Positions 1 to 6,027 are shown, counted from the stretch's first letter. The stretch: DNA of 10,054 nt from Loktanella sp. (GCA_003551805.1 PUNR01000069.1:1-10054), one strand, 5' to 3'. Notes: generated from the letters alone by a model not told the origin. A program made the numbers and translations.

Positions 1-605
1 AGACAGACGCCGCATTTGGTTTTGCGCGCCACACAGACATAGCGCCCGTGCAGGATCATCCAGTGATGCGCGTGCAATTGGAAATCGGCGGGAATGTGAT
101 CCTCGATCGCGCGTTCGACCTGATCCACATCCTTGCCCGGAGCCACGCCGCTGCGGTTGCCAAAGCGGAAAATATGCGTGTCGACGGCCTGTGCCGGCTG
201 CCCCCACCACATATTCAGCACCACATTGGCTGTCTTGCGCCCCACACCCGGAAGCGATTGCAGCGCCGCGCGGGAATTGGGGACCTCACCGCCGAAATCA
301 TCGACCAGAATCTGGCTCATTTTCATGATGTTCTTCGCCTTCTGACGGAACAGGCCGATGGTCTTGATGTGGTCTGTGACCCCGTCGAGCCCCAGTGCCA
401 GCATCTTTTGCGGCGTATCGGCGACAGCAAACAGACCGCGCGTCGCCTTGTTCACGCCCGCATCGGTGGCTTGCGCAGAAAGCGCTACCGCCACGACCAG
501 TGTGTAGACATTGACATGCTCAAGCTCGCCTTTGGGCTCAGGGGCGACTGCCTGAAAGCGCGCAAAAATGTCGCGGATCGTGTGATAATCAAGCTGCTTT
601 GCCAT
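1..605 (-). CDS. nth: Endonuclease III, 3' end cut by window edge
   Basis: DNA glycosylase/AP lyase of base excision repair that removes oxidised pyrimidines and nicks the abasic strand. The 201 visible codons line up with E. coli Nth along their whole length. They include the LSAQATD block (residues 42-48), the helix-hairpin-helix LPGVGRKTANVV (118-129) with the Schiff-base lysine K124, and the catalytic aspartate D142 in AVDTH. The first three cysteines of the [4Fe-4S] loop are present (C191, C198, C201); the fourth cysteine and the stop lie beyond base 1. The start at 605 gives a family-sized N terminus. ATGs at 614 and 626 are in frame and also possible, and no convincing ribosome site decides between them. 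The gene is divergent from the alkyltransferase gene at 700. Family assignment is very sure; the exact start is not. Confidence 0.95.
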   Translation of the reverse strand, partial: MAKQLDYHTIRDIFARFQAVAPEPKGELEHVNVYTLVVAVALSAQATDAGVNKATRGLFAVADTPQKMLALGLDGVTDHIKTIGLFRQKAKNIMKMSQILVDDFGGEVPNSRAALQSLPGVGRKTANVVLNMWWGQPAQAVDTHIFRFGNRSGVAPGKDVDQVERAIEDHIPADFQLHAHHWMILHGRYVCVARKTKCGVC

Positions 606-678
606 TGCCTTCATATGCAACGCCATCACAGGCGCGGCAAGCGCCAGTTGCGCAATATTCGGGTCGCAGATGCCGCAG

Positions 679-696
679 GTGCAAGTTAGGTTGCAC
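679..696. promoter_or_regulatory. Inverted repeat just before the alkyltransferase start
   Basis: Perfect 6-bp inverted repeat GTGCAA / TTGCAC separated by GTTAGG. It ends 3 bases before the ATG at 700. The spacer holds the only Shine-Dalgarno-like bases (TTAGG). It could be an operator for the AraC-type HTH encoded next to it, or an RNA hairpin that exposes the ribosome site in its loop. The repeat is seen directly; its role is inference. Confidence 0.35.
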
Positions 697-699
697 TGC

Positions 700-1548
700 A
701 TGGACCCAACACAATCATATCATTATCAGGTCATGCGCCGCGCCATCGCGATTATCGATGCGTCTGATGACCCGTCGCTGCCGCTTGCCACCCTTGCCGC
801 CGAGATGCAGATGAGCCCGGCGCATTTCCAGCGGGTCTTTTCCGCGTGGGTCGGCGTGTCGCCCAAACGCTATCAACAATATCTGCGGCTTGATCACGCG
901 CGCAGCCTGTTGCGCGACCGTTTCACAACGCTGGAAACCGCGCATGCCATCGGGCTGTCAGGTAGCGGTCGCCTGCACGACCTGTTCCTGCGCTGGGAAG
1001 CGATGAGCCCCGGTGACTATGCCCGCGCAGGCGCTGGCTTGCGTATTTTCTGGGGCTGGTTCGACAGCGCCTTTGGTCCCGCGCTGGTCATGGGCACGGA
1101 TCGCGGGATCTGCGGTTTGGCCTTCGCCGCAGAGGCAGGCGAAGCCGCGACCATGCACGACCTGCGCCGCCGTTGGCCGCAGGCAGAGTTTGCCGAAAAT
1201 CCCGACGCATTGCGCGTTTGGGCCGAAGCCGCACTAGGCATGAAAGGCGAAACCCGCTTGCATATGATCGGCGCCCCCTTCCAACTGAAAGTCTGGGAGG
1301 CGCTTTTGACGATCCCTTCGGGCCATGTGACCACTTATGGCGAAATCGCGCAGGCCATCGGCAACCCCAAAGCCGTGCGCGCGGTCGGCACCGCCGTCGG
1401 GCGCAACCCTGTGGGCTGGCTGATTCCCTGTCACCGGGCCTTGCGAAAATCGGGTGCTTTGGGCGGATATCATTGGGGATTGCCAGTCAAACGGGCCATG
1501 CTAGCGTGGGAATCTGCGCGCGCCGATGCCACGACAGGGGCCGAATAA
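700..1548 (+). CDS. AraC-type HTH / O6-alkylguanine-DNA methyltransferase fusion (Ada-like)
   Basis: Suicide repair protein that moves the alkyl group from O6-alkylguanine in DNA to its own cysteine. It is 282 aa. Residues about 10-108 are an AraC-type double helix-turn-helix, about 112-190 the MGMT N-terminal ribonuclease-H-like region, and about 192-275 the active-site domain. In that last domain are VWEALLTIPSGHVTTYGEIA (199-218), the RAVG motif (227-230) and the acceptor C244 in IPCHR. The N-terminal four-cysteine zinc domain by which E. coli Ada senses methylphosphotriesters is absent, so any regulatory role must be triggered another way. An in-frame ATG exists at 670, but the 700 start follows a TTAGG-like site and gives a normal N terminus. 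The gene is divergent from nth, so two repair genes share about 94 bp. Domain assignment is sure; self-regulation is inference. Confidence 0.93.
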   Translation: MDPTQSYHYQVMRRAIAIIDASDDPSLPLATLAAEMQMSPAHFQRVFSAWVGVSPKRYQQYLRLDHARSLLRDRFTTLETAHAIGLSGSGRLHDLFLRWEAMSPGDYARAGAGLRIFWGWFDSAFGPALVMGTDRGICGLAFAAEAGEAATMHDLRRRWPQAEFAENPDALRVWAEAALGMKGETRLHMIGAPFQLKVWEALLTIPSGHVTTYGEIAQAIGNPKAVRAVGTAVGRNPVGWLIPCHRALRKSGALGGYHWGLPVKRAMLAWESARADATTGAE

Positions 1549-1580
1549 TTTTCTGGAACCTTTTTGGTGTATCTGCGTTA

Positions 1581-1609
1581 TTGGATAACACGTCGGTTTT
1601 TGCCATAAG
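1581..1609 (+). promoter_or_regulatory. Candidate promoter for the OmpA-family lipoprotein
   Basis: TTGGAT (1581-1586), a 17-base spacer and CATAAG (1604-1609) make a plausible sigma-70-like pair, giving a leader of roughly 45 bases. The -35 box lies partly in a small palindrome, GTTAT-TGG-ATAAC (1577-1589), which could be an operator. Matches to consensus are only moderate. Confidence 0.35.
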
Positions 1610-1662
1610 TGCACTGTCTGATTTGCGCAATTCTGCGCGTCCAAAAGAATGGAATAACTGTC

Positions 1663-2319
1663 ATGATCTTTTCCAAAATCCCGCTTGCGATTGCTGCGTC
1701 GTCGCTGATCCTTGTTGCTGCCTGTGACCCGGGCGCCCCGAACCAAAGCGAAAACACGCGTCAAGGTGCCGTGATCGGCGCATTGGGCGGTGCCGCTGCT
1801 GGTGCGCTGGTCGGCGGCGACGGTACTGTGCGTGAACGGAACCGTGCTGCATTGGTCGGCGCTGCACTGGGTGCAGGCGTTGGTGCCGGTATCGGCAACA
1901 GCATGGACCGTCAGGCCGAAGAACTGCGCCGCGCGTTGCGCAGCGACGTAGGCGTGTCGAACAACGGCAACAACCTTGTCGTCGTTCTGTCGCAGGACCT
2001 GCTGTTCGCAACCAACAGCACACAGGTCGGCGCTCAGTCGCAGAACGATCTGCTGATCGTTGCACAATCGCTGAACAACTACCCCAACTCGACCGTCAAC
2101 GTGATCGGCCACACCGATAACGTCGGTTCCGCCGCGTTCAACCAGGACCTGTCCGAACGTCGCGCGATGGCTGTCGCCAACGTCCTGCGCAGCGGTGGCG
2201 TATCGCCTGCCCGCGTCCGTGCAATCGGTGCCGGTCTGAACCAGCCTGTCGCGTCCAATGCCACAGCGCAGGGCCGTCAGCAAAACCGCCGGGTCGAGAT
2301 CGTTATCACACCAAACTGA
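1663..2319 (+). CDS. OmpA-family lipoprotein with glycine-zipper segment
   Basis: Probable envelope lipoprotein that anchors to peptidoglycan. It is 218 aa. A short signal peptide ends in the lipobox LVAAC (C21 would be lipidated). Residues about 34-80 are Gly/Ala-rich repeats of the glycine-zipper type, likely a membrane-associated hairpin. Residues about 104-216 are an OmpA C-terminal domain containing GHTDNVG (149-155) and NQDLSERRA (160-168). D152 and R167 match the diaminopimelate-binding Asp and Arg of OmpA. The start at 1663 is chosen because it puts the basic residue and hydrophobic core directly before the lipobox; an in-frame ATG at 1609 would add 18 unlikely residues. The residue after the lipidated cysteine is Asp, which in enterobacteria signals inner-membrane retention. 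The layout resembles E. coli YiaD, but orthology is not shown. Confidence 0.92.
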   Translation: MIFSKIPLAIAASSLILVAACDPGAPNQSENTRQGAVIGALGGAAAGALVGGDGTVRERNRAALVGAALGAGVGAGIGNSMDRQAEELRRALRSDVGVSNNGNNLVVVLSQDLLFATNSTQVGAQSQNDLLIVAQSLNNYPNSTVNVIGHTDNVGSAAFNQDLSERRAMAVANVLRSGGVSPARVRAIGAGLNQPVASNATAQGRQQNRRVEIVITPN

Positions 2320-2335
2320 TCTACCACTTAGATCA
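2317..2335 (+). other. Short hairpin overlapping the lipoprotein stop codon
   Basis: TGATCTA and TAGATCA form a perfect 7-bp stem with a CCACT loop, and the first three bases are the stop codon of the lipoprotein gene. It sits 2 bases before the terminator stem, so the message would end in two stacked hairpins. It may protect the 3' end from exonucleases; that role is inference. Confidence 0.5.
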
Positions 2336-2337
2336 CC

Positions 2338-2374
2338 AAAGAAGGGGTCGCAGTCATGCGGCCCCTTTTCTTTT
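2338..2374 (+). terminator. Rho-independent terminator after the lipoprotein gene
   Basis: GAAGGGGTCGC (2341-2351) pairs with GCGGCCCCTTTTC (from 2358), with G-T pairs and a six-base AGTCAT loop, and the pairing runs into the T-rich CTTTT end. This is a typical intrinsic terminator located 19 bases after the stop codon. Confidence 0.85.
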
Positions 2375-2393
2375 GATTGCAAGGCTGGATATG

Positions 2394-2412
2394 TGGTCAA
2401 GTTAAATGGCCA
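2394..2412. promoter_or_regulatory. Candidate operator upstream of the GntR-family gene
   Basis: TGGTCA and TGGCCA form an inverted repeat with one G-T mismatch around a 7-base AT-rich centre, 19 bases before the GntR-family start. FadR/PdhR-type regulators often bind TGGT...ACCA-like dyads and control their own genes, so this is a reasonable autoregulatory site. There is no direct proof. Confidence 0.35.
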
Positions 2413-2431
2413 ATAGTAAAAGGTCGGCACC

Positions 2432-3199
2432 ATGCCCTTTGAACCGATAATGCAGGAAAAACTATCCCACGGCGTCATCCGCCAGATTGAGGGGCTGATT
2501 TTGCGTGGCATATTGCGCGCAGGCGAACGTCTTCCGTCAGAACGTGAACTCAGTGAACGGATGGATGTTTCACGCCCGTCCCTGCGCGAAGCACTGGCAG
2601 ACTTGCAGGACCGCGGTCTGCTCACCGCGCGGGCCGGTGCAGGTGTCTTTGTTGCAGATGTGCTGGGGTCAGCGTTTTCACCAGCGCTTGTCACGCTGTT
2701 CGGCTCGCATGACGAGGCGGTGTTCGACTACATCAGCTTCAGGCGCGACATGGAAGGGCTTGCCGCTGAACGCGCCGCCCGTCTGGGCAGCGACACCGAT
2801 CTGAAAGTGATTGATGCTGTGTTCCGCAAAATGGAAGCGGCCCACCAGAAACGGAACCCTGCCGAAGAAGCCAGCCTGGACGCGGATTTCCACCTGTCCA
2901 TTATCGAGGCCAGCCACAACATTATCATGCTGCATATGATGCGGTCGATGTATGATCTGCTGCGCGAAGGCGTATTCTACAATCGGTCGATCATGTTCAA
3001 GCAGCGTACGACCCGCGATGCCCTGCTGGATCAGCACCGCCAGATAAACAATGGCCTGCAAGCGCGCGATCCGGCGGCTGCACGCGCGGCTGTGGTGGCG
3101 CATCTGAACTATGTGGAAACGGCGTTGCTAGACCAGCAGAAATCCGAACGGCACGAAGTTTTTGCACAAAAGCGGTTCGACCATGAAATGCGCCGCTGA
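2432..3199 (+). CDS. GntR/FadR-family transcriptional regulator with FCD domain
   Basis: Cytoplasmic DNA-binding regulator of 255 aa. Residues about 10-77 are the GntR winged helix, with LPSERELSERMDVSRPSLRE (34-53) as the recognition region. Residues about 97-235 are an all-helical FCD ligand domain. D150, H154, H202 and H224 fall at the usual metal-binding positions of this domain (DxxFH, then two histidines), so a metal-bound carboxylate ligand is likely from family knowledge. The ATG at 2432 has an AAAAGG ribosome site about 8 bases upstream. Neighbours on both sides are separated by terminators, so no operon partner reveals the target pathway. PdhR-, LldR- and GlcC-like roles are all possible. 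Confidence 0.92.
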   Translation: MPFEPIMQEKLSHGVIRQIEGLILRGILRAGERLPSERELSERMDVSRPSLREALADLQDRGLLTARAGAGVFVADVLGSAFSPALVTLFGSHDEAVFDYISFRRDMEGLAAERAARLGSDTDLKVIDAVFRKMEAAHQKRNPAEEASLDADFHLSIIEASHNIIMLHMMRSMYDLLREGVFYNRSIMFKQRTTRDALLDQHRQINNGLQARDPAAARAAVVAHLNYVETALLDQQKSERHEVFAQKRFDHEMRR

Positions 3200-3206
3200 G
3201 AATTAG

Positions 3207-3240
3207 AAAGGCCCGGATGCTTTGCAGCGTCCGGGCCTTT
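3207..3240. terminator. Bidirectional terminator between GntR gene and F0 operon
   Basis: AAAGGCCCGGA (3207-3217) and TCCGGGCCTTT (3230-3240) are perfectly complementary. Three further pairs, one of them G-T, extend the stem to 14 bp around a TTTGCA loop. Bases on both sides give A/T runs at each end of the stem, so it can stop the + strand regulator transcript and, 24 bases after the b-subunit stop, the minus-strand atp transcript. Confidence 0.9.
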
Positions 3241-3264
3241 ACCAATAACGATGTGTCGCGGACG

Positions 3265-3828
3265 TTAGTGCATTTTATCCGCAACGACATTGATTGAATC
3301 GTCGATCAGGGAATTGGCGGATGCCGCATCCATCTGTTTGGCCAGAACGTCTTTGGCAACAGCGACGGCGATCATCACGGCCTGATCACGCACCTCTTTG
3401 ACGGCAGCGGTCTGTGCAGATGTGATCTGCTCTTCTGCGGCGGTCAGGCGGCGGGTGATCGACTTGGCGATATCTTCTTTTGCCGCAGCAGCCGCAGCAT
3501 TCGCTTCTTGCTTGGCAGAGGCGACGATACGGTCAGCTTGCGCCTGAACGTCTTTTTGCTGGCGCTCGTAGGTGGCCAGCAGGTTTTGGGCTTCTTCGCG
3601 CAACGCACGTGCTTCGGCCAGTTCGGCGCTGATCGTCGCGGCGCGTTTGTCCAGCAGACCACCAACCAGTGCAGGGACTTTGTAATAGATCAGAATGCCG
3701 ATGAAGATGACAAAGGCAATGCTGACGACAAAGTCGGTGTTACGCAGCGAAAAGAAAGGATAGTCCCCCGCCGCCATCGCAGGCGATGCAGCAAGTGTCA
3801 ACGCGGCAGCAGTTACATAAGCTCGCAT
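3265..3828 (-). CDS. atpF: F0F1 ATP synthase subunit b
   Basis: Peripheral-stalk subunit that, with b', ties the F1 head to subunit a. It is 187 aa. Residues 1-20 look like a cleavable signal peptide ending AMA-AG. A PFFSLRNTDFVV segment leads into the single membrane helix (about 33-50), followed by a long Ala/Glu/Lys/Gln-rich coiled coil (about 57-165). The start is fixed by AAAGGA, which overlaps the stop codon of b' and lies 6 bases before the ATG. The two genes are 3 bases apart, so translation is probably coupled. It is the last gene of the F0 operon, before the terminator at 3207-3240. The signal-like N terminus agrees with the known topology, in which the N terminus faces the periplasm. 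Confidence 0.96.
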   Translation of the reverse strand: MRAYVTAAALTLAASPAMAAGDYPFFSLRNTDFVVSIAFVIFIGILIYYKVPALVGGLLDKRAATISAELAEARALREEAQNLLATYERQQKDVQAQADRIVASAKQEANAAAAAAKEDIAKSITRRLTAAEEQITSAQTAAVKEVRDQAVMIAVAVAKDVLAKQMDAASANSLIDDSINVVADKMH

Positions 3829-3831
3829 GAT

Positions 3832-4377
3832 TTATCCTTTCATCCGCGCGTTGACCGCAGCGGTGATGGTCTTGGCATCAGCAGAGCCACCCATGGCCAG
3901 CACCAGTTCTTTGGCAGTGTCCTTGGCGACAGCAGTGATGTTCTTGACCGAATTGTCGCGGATCTCAGCAATTGCTGCTTCGCTTTCGGCGGTCTTGGCA
4001 GCGATTGCCGCATCAGCCTTGGCCAGTTCTACGTCAAGCTCGGCCTGAATTTCGGCTTTGGCTTTGGCGATGATCGCCTGCGCCTCGGTCCGGGCATCAG
4101 CCAGTGCTTGCTCGTAAGCAGCTTCTGCTGCGGCGGCTTTGTTTTTGAAGTCTTCGGCAGCAGCGATGTCATTGGTAATCGTGCCGGACCGTTCGGCCAG
4201 AACTGCGCCGATACGGGGCAGCGCGATGCGCGACAGCACGAAGAAAATAGCGATAAGCGTGATGACCAGCCAGAAAATCTGGTTTGGCATCCAATCTGCG
4301 CAAAGCTGCGGCATCCCAAGGGCATAACCCCCGGCATCAACGCAAACACCTGCGACTTGAGTTGTTTCTGTTTCCAT
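3832..4377 (-). CDS. atpF': F0F1 ATP synthase subunit b'
   Basis: Second peripheral-stalk subunit (also called atpX, atpG or atpF2), typical of photosynthetic bacteria and alphaproteobacteria, where b and b' form a heterodimer. It is 181 aa. A polar N terminus with two cysteines (C12, C26) precedes MPNQIFW and the membrane helix (about 32-50), then RIALPRIGAVLAER and an Ala/Glu/Lys-rich coiled coil from about 60 to 165. Unlike the neighbouring b subunit it has no signal-like leader. It lies 80 bases after atpE, separated by a strong hairpin, and 3 bases before the b gene. A G-rich stretch lies just upstream of the ATG as a possible ribosome site. Confidence 0.95.
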   Translation of the reverse strand: METETTQVAGVCVDAGGYALGMPQLCADWMPNQIFWLVITLIAIFFVLSRIALPRIGAVLAERSGTITNDIAAAEDFKNKAAAAEAAYEQALADARTEAQAIIAKAKAEIQAELDVELAKADAAIAAKTAESEAAIAEIRDNSVKNITAVAKDTAKELVLAMGGSADAKTITAAVNARMKG

Positions 4378-4404
4378 GCTGGCCCCCGAACACCTTGAAA
4401 TTTC

Positions 4405-4436
4405 ACCGACCGGCGCAGATCACTGCGCCGGTCGGT
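4405..4436 (-). other. Perfect 14-bp stem-loop between atpE and b' genes
   Basis: ACCGACCGGCGCAG and CTGCGCCGGTCGGT are exactly complementary with only a four-base loop. On the transcript it starts 21 bases after the atpE stop codon. It is followed by GAAATTTC rather than a T run, so it is not a classic full terminator. It is more likely a 3' stabiliser, an RNA-processing site or a partial attenuator that raises atpE over the downstream b genes. The stem is certain; the role is inference. Confidence 0.8.
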
Positions 4437-4457
4437 CGTAAGGATATGGGTTTGTTC

Positions 4458-4682
4458 TTAGACTGCGAACATCAGCAGAAGTGCTGCGAGGAACGAGAAG
4501 ATCCCCAAAGCTTCTGCGAATGCCAGACCGATGAACAATGTGGCTGTTTGACCAGCCGCAGCGGATGGGTTGCGCAATGCGCCCGACAGATAGCTGCCAG
4601 CCACGTTACCGACGCCGAGTGCAGCAAAGCCTGAACCGAATGCAGCCAGACCAGCCCCGAGATGTGCGAGTTCGCCTTCCAT
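4458..4682 (-). CDS. atpE: F0F1 ATP synthase subunit c
   Basis: Forms the proton-driven rotor ring in the inner membrane. It is 74 aa, the usual alphaproteobacterial length, and folds as two membrane helices (about 6-34 and 46-73). The polar loop carries the conserved RNP (37-39), which contacts the central stalk. E57 in helix 2 is the proton-carrying carboxylate (Asp61 in E. coli). A GVGN motif (23-26) ends the glycine-rich helix 1. The ribosome site TAAGGAG, 7 bases before the ATG, is the strongest in the window, fitting the need for roughly ten or more copies per complex. Stem-loops lie both before and after the gene. Confidence 0.97.
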   Translation of the reverse strand: MEGELAHLGAGLAAFGSGFAALGVGNVAGSYLSGALRNPSAAAGQTATLFIGLAFAEALGIFSFLAALLLMFAV

Positions 4683-4716
4683 GTGAATTCTCCTTACGAT
4701 TGGAAGTTGAGTAGAA

Positions 4717-4738
4717 GGACAGGTGATATCACCCGTCC
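4717..4738 (-). other. Stem-loop between atpB and atpE
   Basis: The core is a perfect 12-bp palindrome, GGTGATATCACC (4722-4733). GGAC and GTCC arms flank it across one mismatch. In the transcript it lies just after the atpB stop and about 35 bases before the atpE start. It could mark an mRNA cleavage or pausing site that separates atpE from the upstream genes. The function is inferred. Confidence 0.55.
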
Positions 4739-4742
4739 GGTG

Positions 4743-5495
4743 TTAGTGATGCGGGTGAAGTGCGTCTTTAAGATAGACACAGATCAGGATCGTGAAGACA
4801 TAGGCCTGAATGCCGGCAACCAGCACCTCGAGCCCATAGATGGCGACGATGCCCAGCACGGCGGCAGGACTGGCCAGTGTGACCGCCGCGAAACCTGCGA
4901 ACACCTTCAGAACAACGTGGCCTGCCGCGATGTTGCCGACCAGACGAATGGACAGGCTGACGGGGCGCACGAAGTAAGAAATAATCTCGATCAGCGCGAT
5001 AACGGGGCGCAGTGCCAAAGGTGCAGCAGACACCCAGAACAGGCTGAGAAATGACATGCCGTTCTTGACGAAACCAAGGATCGTGATGGCGATGAATGCA
5101 CCAAAACCCAAGGTCGCTGTGACCGCGATCATGGATGTCGGGCTATAGGACATCGGGATCAGCGCAAGATAGTTTGCAAACAGGATGAACAAGAACAGCG
5201 TCATCACATATGGGAAATAACGTGTGGCGTCCTTGCCGCTGATGTCTTCGATCATCTTGTAGATGAAGCCATACAGCATTTCGACGACCGACTGCGTGCG
5301 CGACGGGATGATGGCACGGCCACGGCTACCCAGAACGAACAGCGCAAAGATGCAGAGCAGCGTGATGCCCATCCAGACAGTCACATTGGTGATCGTGTAC
5401 CAGTTGACGACGCCATCACCGAAAGCAGGCTTTACGATGAACTGGTCCAATGGATGAAAGACCAGACCAGTTCCGGATTGTTCTTCAATCGCCAC
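4743..5495 (-). CDS. atpB: F0F1 ATP synthase subunit a
   Basis: Membrane stator subunit holding the two proton half-channels next to the c ring. With a GTG start at 5495 it is 250 aa. FHPLDQF (13-19) is the usual N-terminal motif; five or six membrane helices follow. The essential arginine is R184 in SLSIRLVGN. H193 and E223 occupy the places of E. coli Glu219 and His245, the swapped pair known from many other a subunits, and Q230 (IQAYVFTIL) matches Gln252. Start choice: another in-frame GTG at 5504 adds three residues, but the AAAAGGG site abuts it directly, while it sits about 9 bases before 5495. The gene overlaps the end of atpI by 11 bases (20 with the longer start), so translation is probably coupled. 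Confidence 0.95.
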   Translation of the reverse strand: MAIEEQSGTGLVFHPLDQFIVKPAFGDGVVNWYTITNVTVWMGITLLCIFALFVLGSRGRAIIPSRTQSVVEMLYGFIYKMIEDISGKDATRYFPYVMTLFLFILFANYLALIPMSYSPTSMIAVTATLGFGAFIAITILGFVKNGMSFLSLFWVSAAPLALRPVIALIEIISYFVRPVSLSIRLVGNIAAGHVVLKVFAGFAAVTLASPAAVLGIVAIYGLEVLVAGIQAYVFTILICVYLKDALHPHH

Positions 5496-5820
5496 TTGCG
5501 TCACCCTTTTCTGCCGCAGCGCGTTGCTGCTTGACCTGAACCTCTGCCGCCGAGCGCATCATCGTCTGCACACCGGCCACGAGGCCCAAAATTATAAACA
5601 GCACCAGAAATATCGGCATGGTCCCAAACAGATGGTCCAACCCGTATCCGATGCCAAAGCCAATCCCGAGACCGGCCACAAGCTCTACCACCATCCGCCA
5701 GGCAAGTTGCGCCTGAGAATAATGTTCCTCCGAATGGTCCTTGACCCCTGCCGGCGTTTTGAGCGCCGCGATCTTCGCTTCGAGCGCCTTGAGGCGGTCT
5801 GCGTCTTGCGGCTCTGGCAT
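5485..5820 (-). CDS. atpI: ATP synthase accessory protein AtpI
   Basis: Small membrane protein of the AtpI/AtpZ type, 111 aa, placed first in the F0 operon. It has a charged, helical N terminus (about 5-22), two membrane helices (about 43-62 and 68-88) with a glycine-rich GLGIGFGIGYGLD start (50-62), and a charged C-terminal tail. Family members are linked to c-ring assembly or Mg2+ supply for the ATP synthase; they are not essential structural subunits. The ATG at 5820 follows a GGGGGGA stretch about 9 bases upstream. The 3' end overlaps atpB. Identification rests on the two-helix pattern plus position. Confidence 0.9.
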   Translation of the reverse strand: MPEPQDADRLKALEAKIAALKTPAGVKDHSEEHYSQAQLAWRMVVELVAGLGIGFGIGYGLDHLFGTMPIFLVLFIILGLVAGVQTMMRSAAEVQVKQQRAAAEKGDASGD

Positions 5821-5849
5821 TGGTCTGGTCCCCCCGGAAGGTTGACGTG

Positions 5850-5878
5850 GGTTTAGGGCGCACCCAGCACAGAGTCAA
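5850..5878 (-). promoter_or_regulatory. Likely promoter of the atpI-B-E-b'-b operon
   Basis: Read on the minus strand, TTGACT (5878-5873), a 17-base spacer and TAAACC (5855-5850) give a typical alphaproteobacterial promoter with a strong -35 and a weak -10. The predicted start is near 5843, leaving a leader of about 23 bases before atpI. A perfect odd palindrome, TTGCG-A-CGCAA (5880-5890), touches the -35 box, and an AT-rich stretch follows upstream, possibly acting as an UP element. Confidence 0.55.
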
Positions 5879-5897
5879 GTTGCGACGCAATTCATTT

Positions 5898-5923
5898 AAA
5901 ATACTGTTTTTATTGAGTATTTT
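5898..5923. repeat. AT-rich inverted repeat upstream of the atp promoter
   Basis: AAAATACT and AGTATTTT are perfect complements around a ten-base loop, in the most AT-rich part of the window (about 5890-5932). This could be a regulator site, or simply AT-rich promoter DNA lying between the divergent atpI and ArsR-type genes. Confidence 0.4.
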
Positions 5924-5980
5924 TTGAAATAAGAAGCGGTAAGAGTGCCGTAAGCCGGCGTTCCGGCCCGATATTGATAT

Positions 5981-5996
5981 TCAACCAATTGGTTGA
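5981..5996. promoter_or_regulatory. Perfect 16-bp palindrome, likely ArsR-type operator
   Basis: TCAACCAATTGGTTGA is its own reverse complement across all 16 bases. It overlaps the probable -35 box of the ArsR-type gene by four bases, so a bound dimer would block RNA polymerase. AACC...GGTT-centred dyads fit small ArsR/SdpR-type winged-helix proteins in my recollection. Autorepression is the simplest reading. Confidence 0.7.
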
Positions 5997-6020
5997 CGTT
6001 TTATTAAGTTCCGGCCTAAT
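5993..6020 (+). promoter_or_regulatory. Likely promoter of the ArsR-type regulator
   Basis: TTGACG (5993-5998), a 16-base spacer and CCTAAT (6015-6020; 4 of 6 bases of the -10 consensus). Transcription should begin about 7 bases later, at or next to the ATG at 6028, which would make the message leaderless. No Shine-Dalgarno sequence precedes this ATG, in agreement. Confidence 0.55.
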
Positions 6021-6027
6021 CCGATGT

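Noticed and set aside
48..689. Plus-strand open frame of 213 codons
   Set aside because: It lies antisense to nth, whose catalytic and iron-sulfur motifs are clear on the minus strand; the plus-strand protein has no recognisable domain.
606..701. Upstream extension of nth to an ATG at 701, adding a cysteine-rich N terminus (CTCGIC)
   Set aside because: The frame is open and looks superficially protein-like, but endonuclease III normally begins near residue 1 of the 605 start, and the extension would run across the whole divergent promoter region and the alkyltransferase ATG.
1501..2694. Minus-strand open frame of 397 codons opposite the lipoprotein and GntR genes
   Set aside because: It crosses a terminator and two clearly coding plus-strand genes and has no domain; it is a GC-rich shadow.
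3508..4398. Plus-strand open frame of 296 codons opposite the b and b' genes
   Set aside because: It is antisense to two well-identified ATP synthase subunits and their intergenic region; low-complexity composition, no domain.
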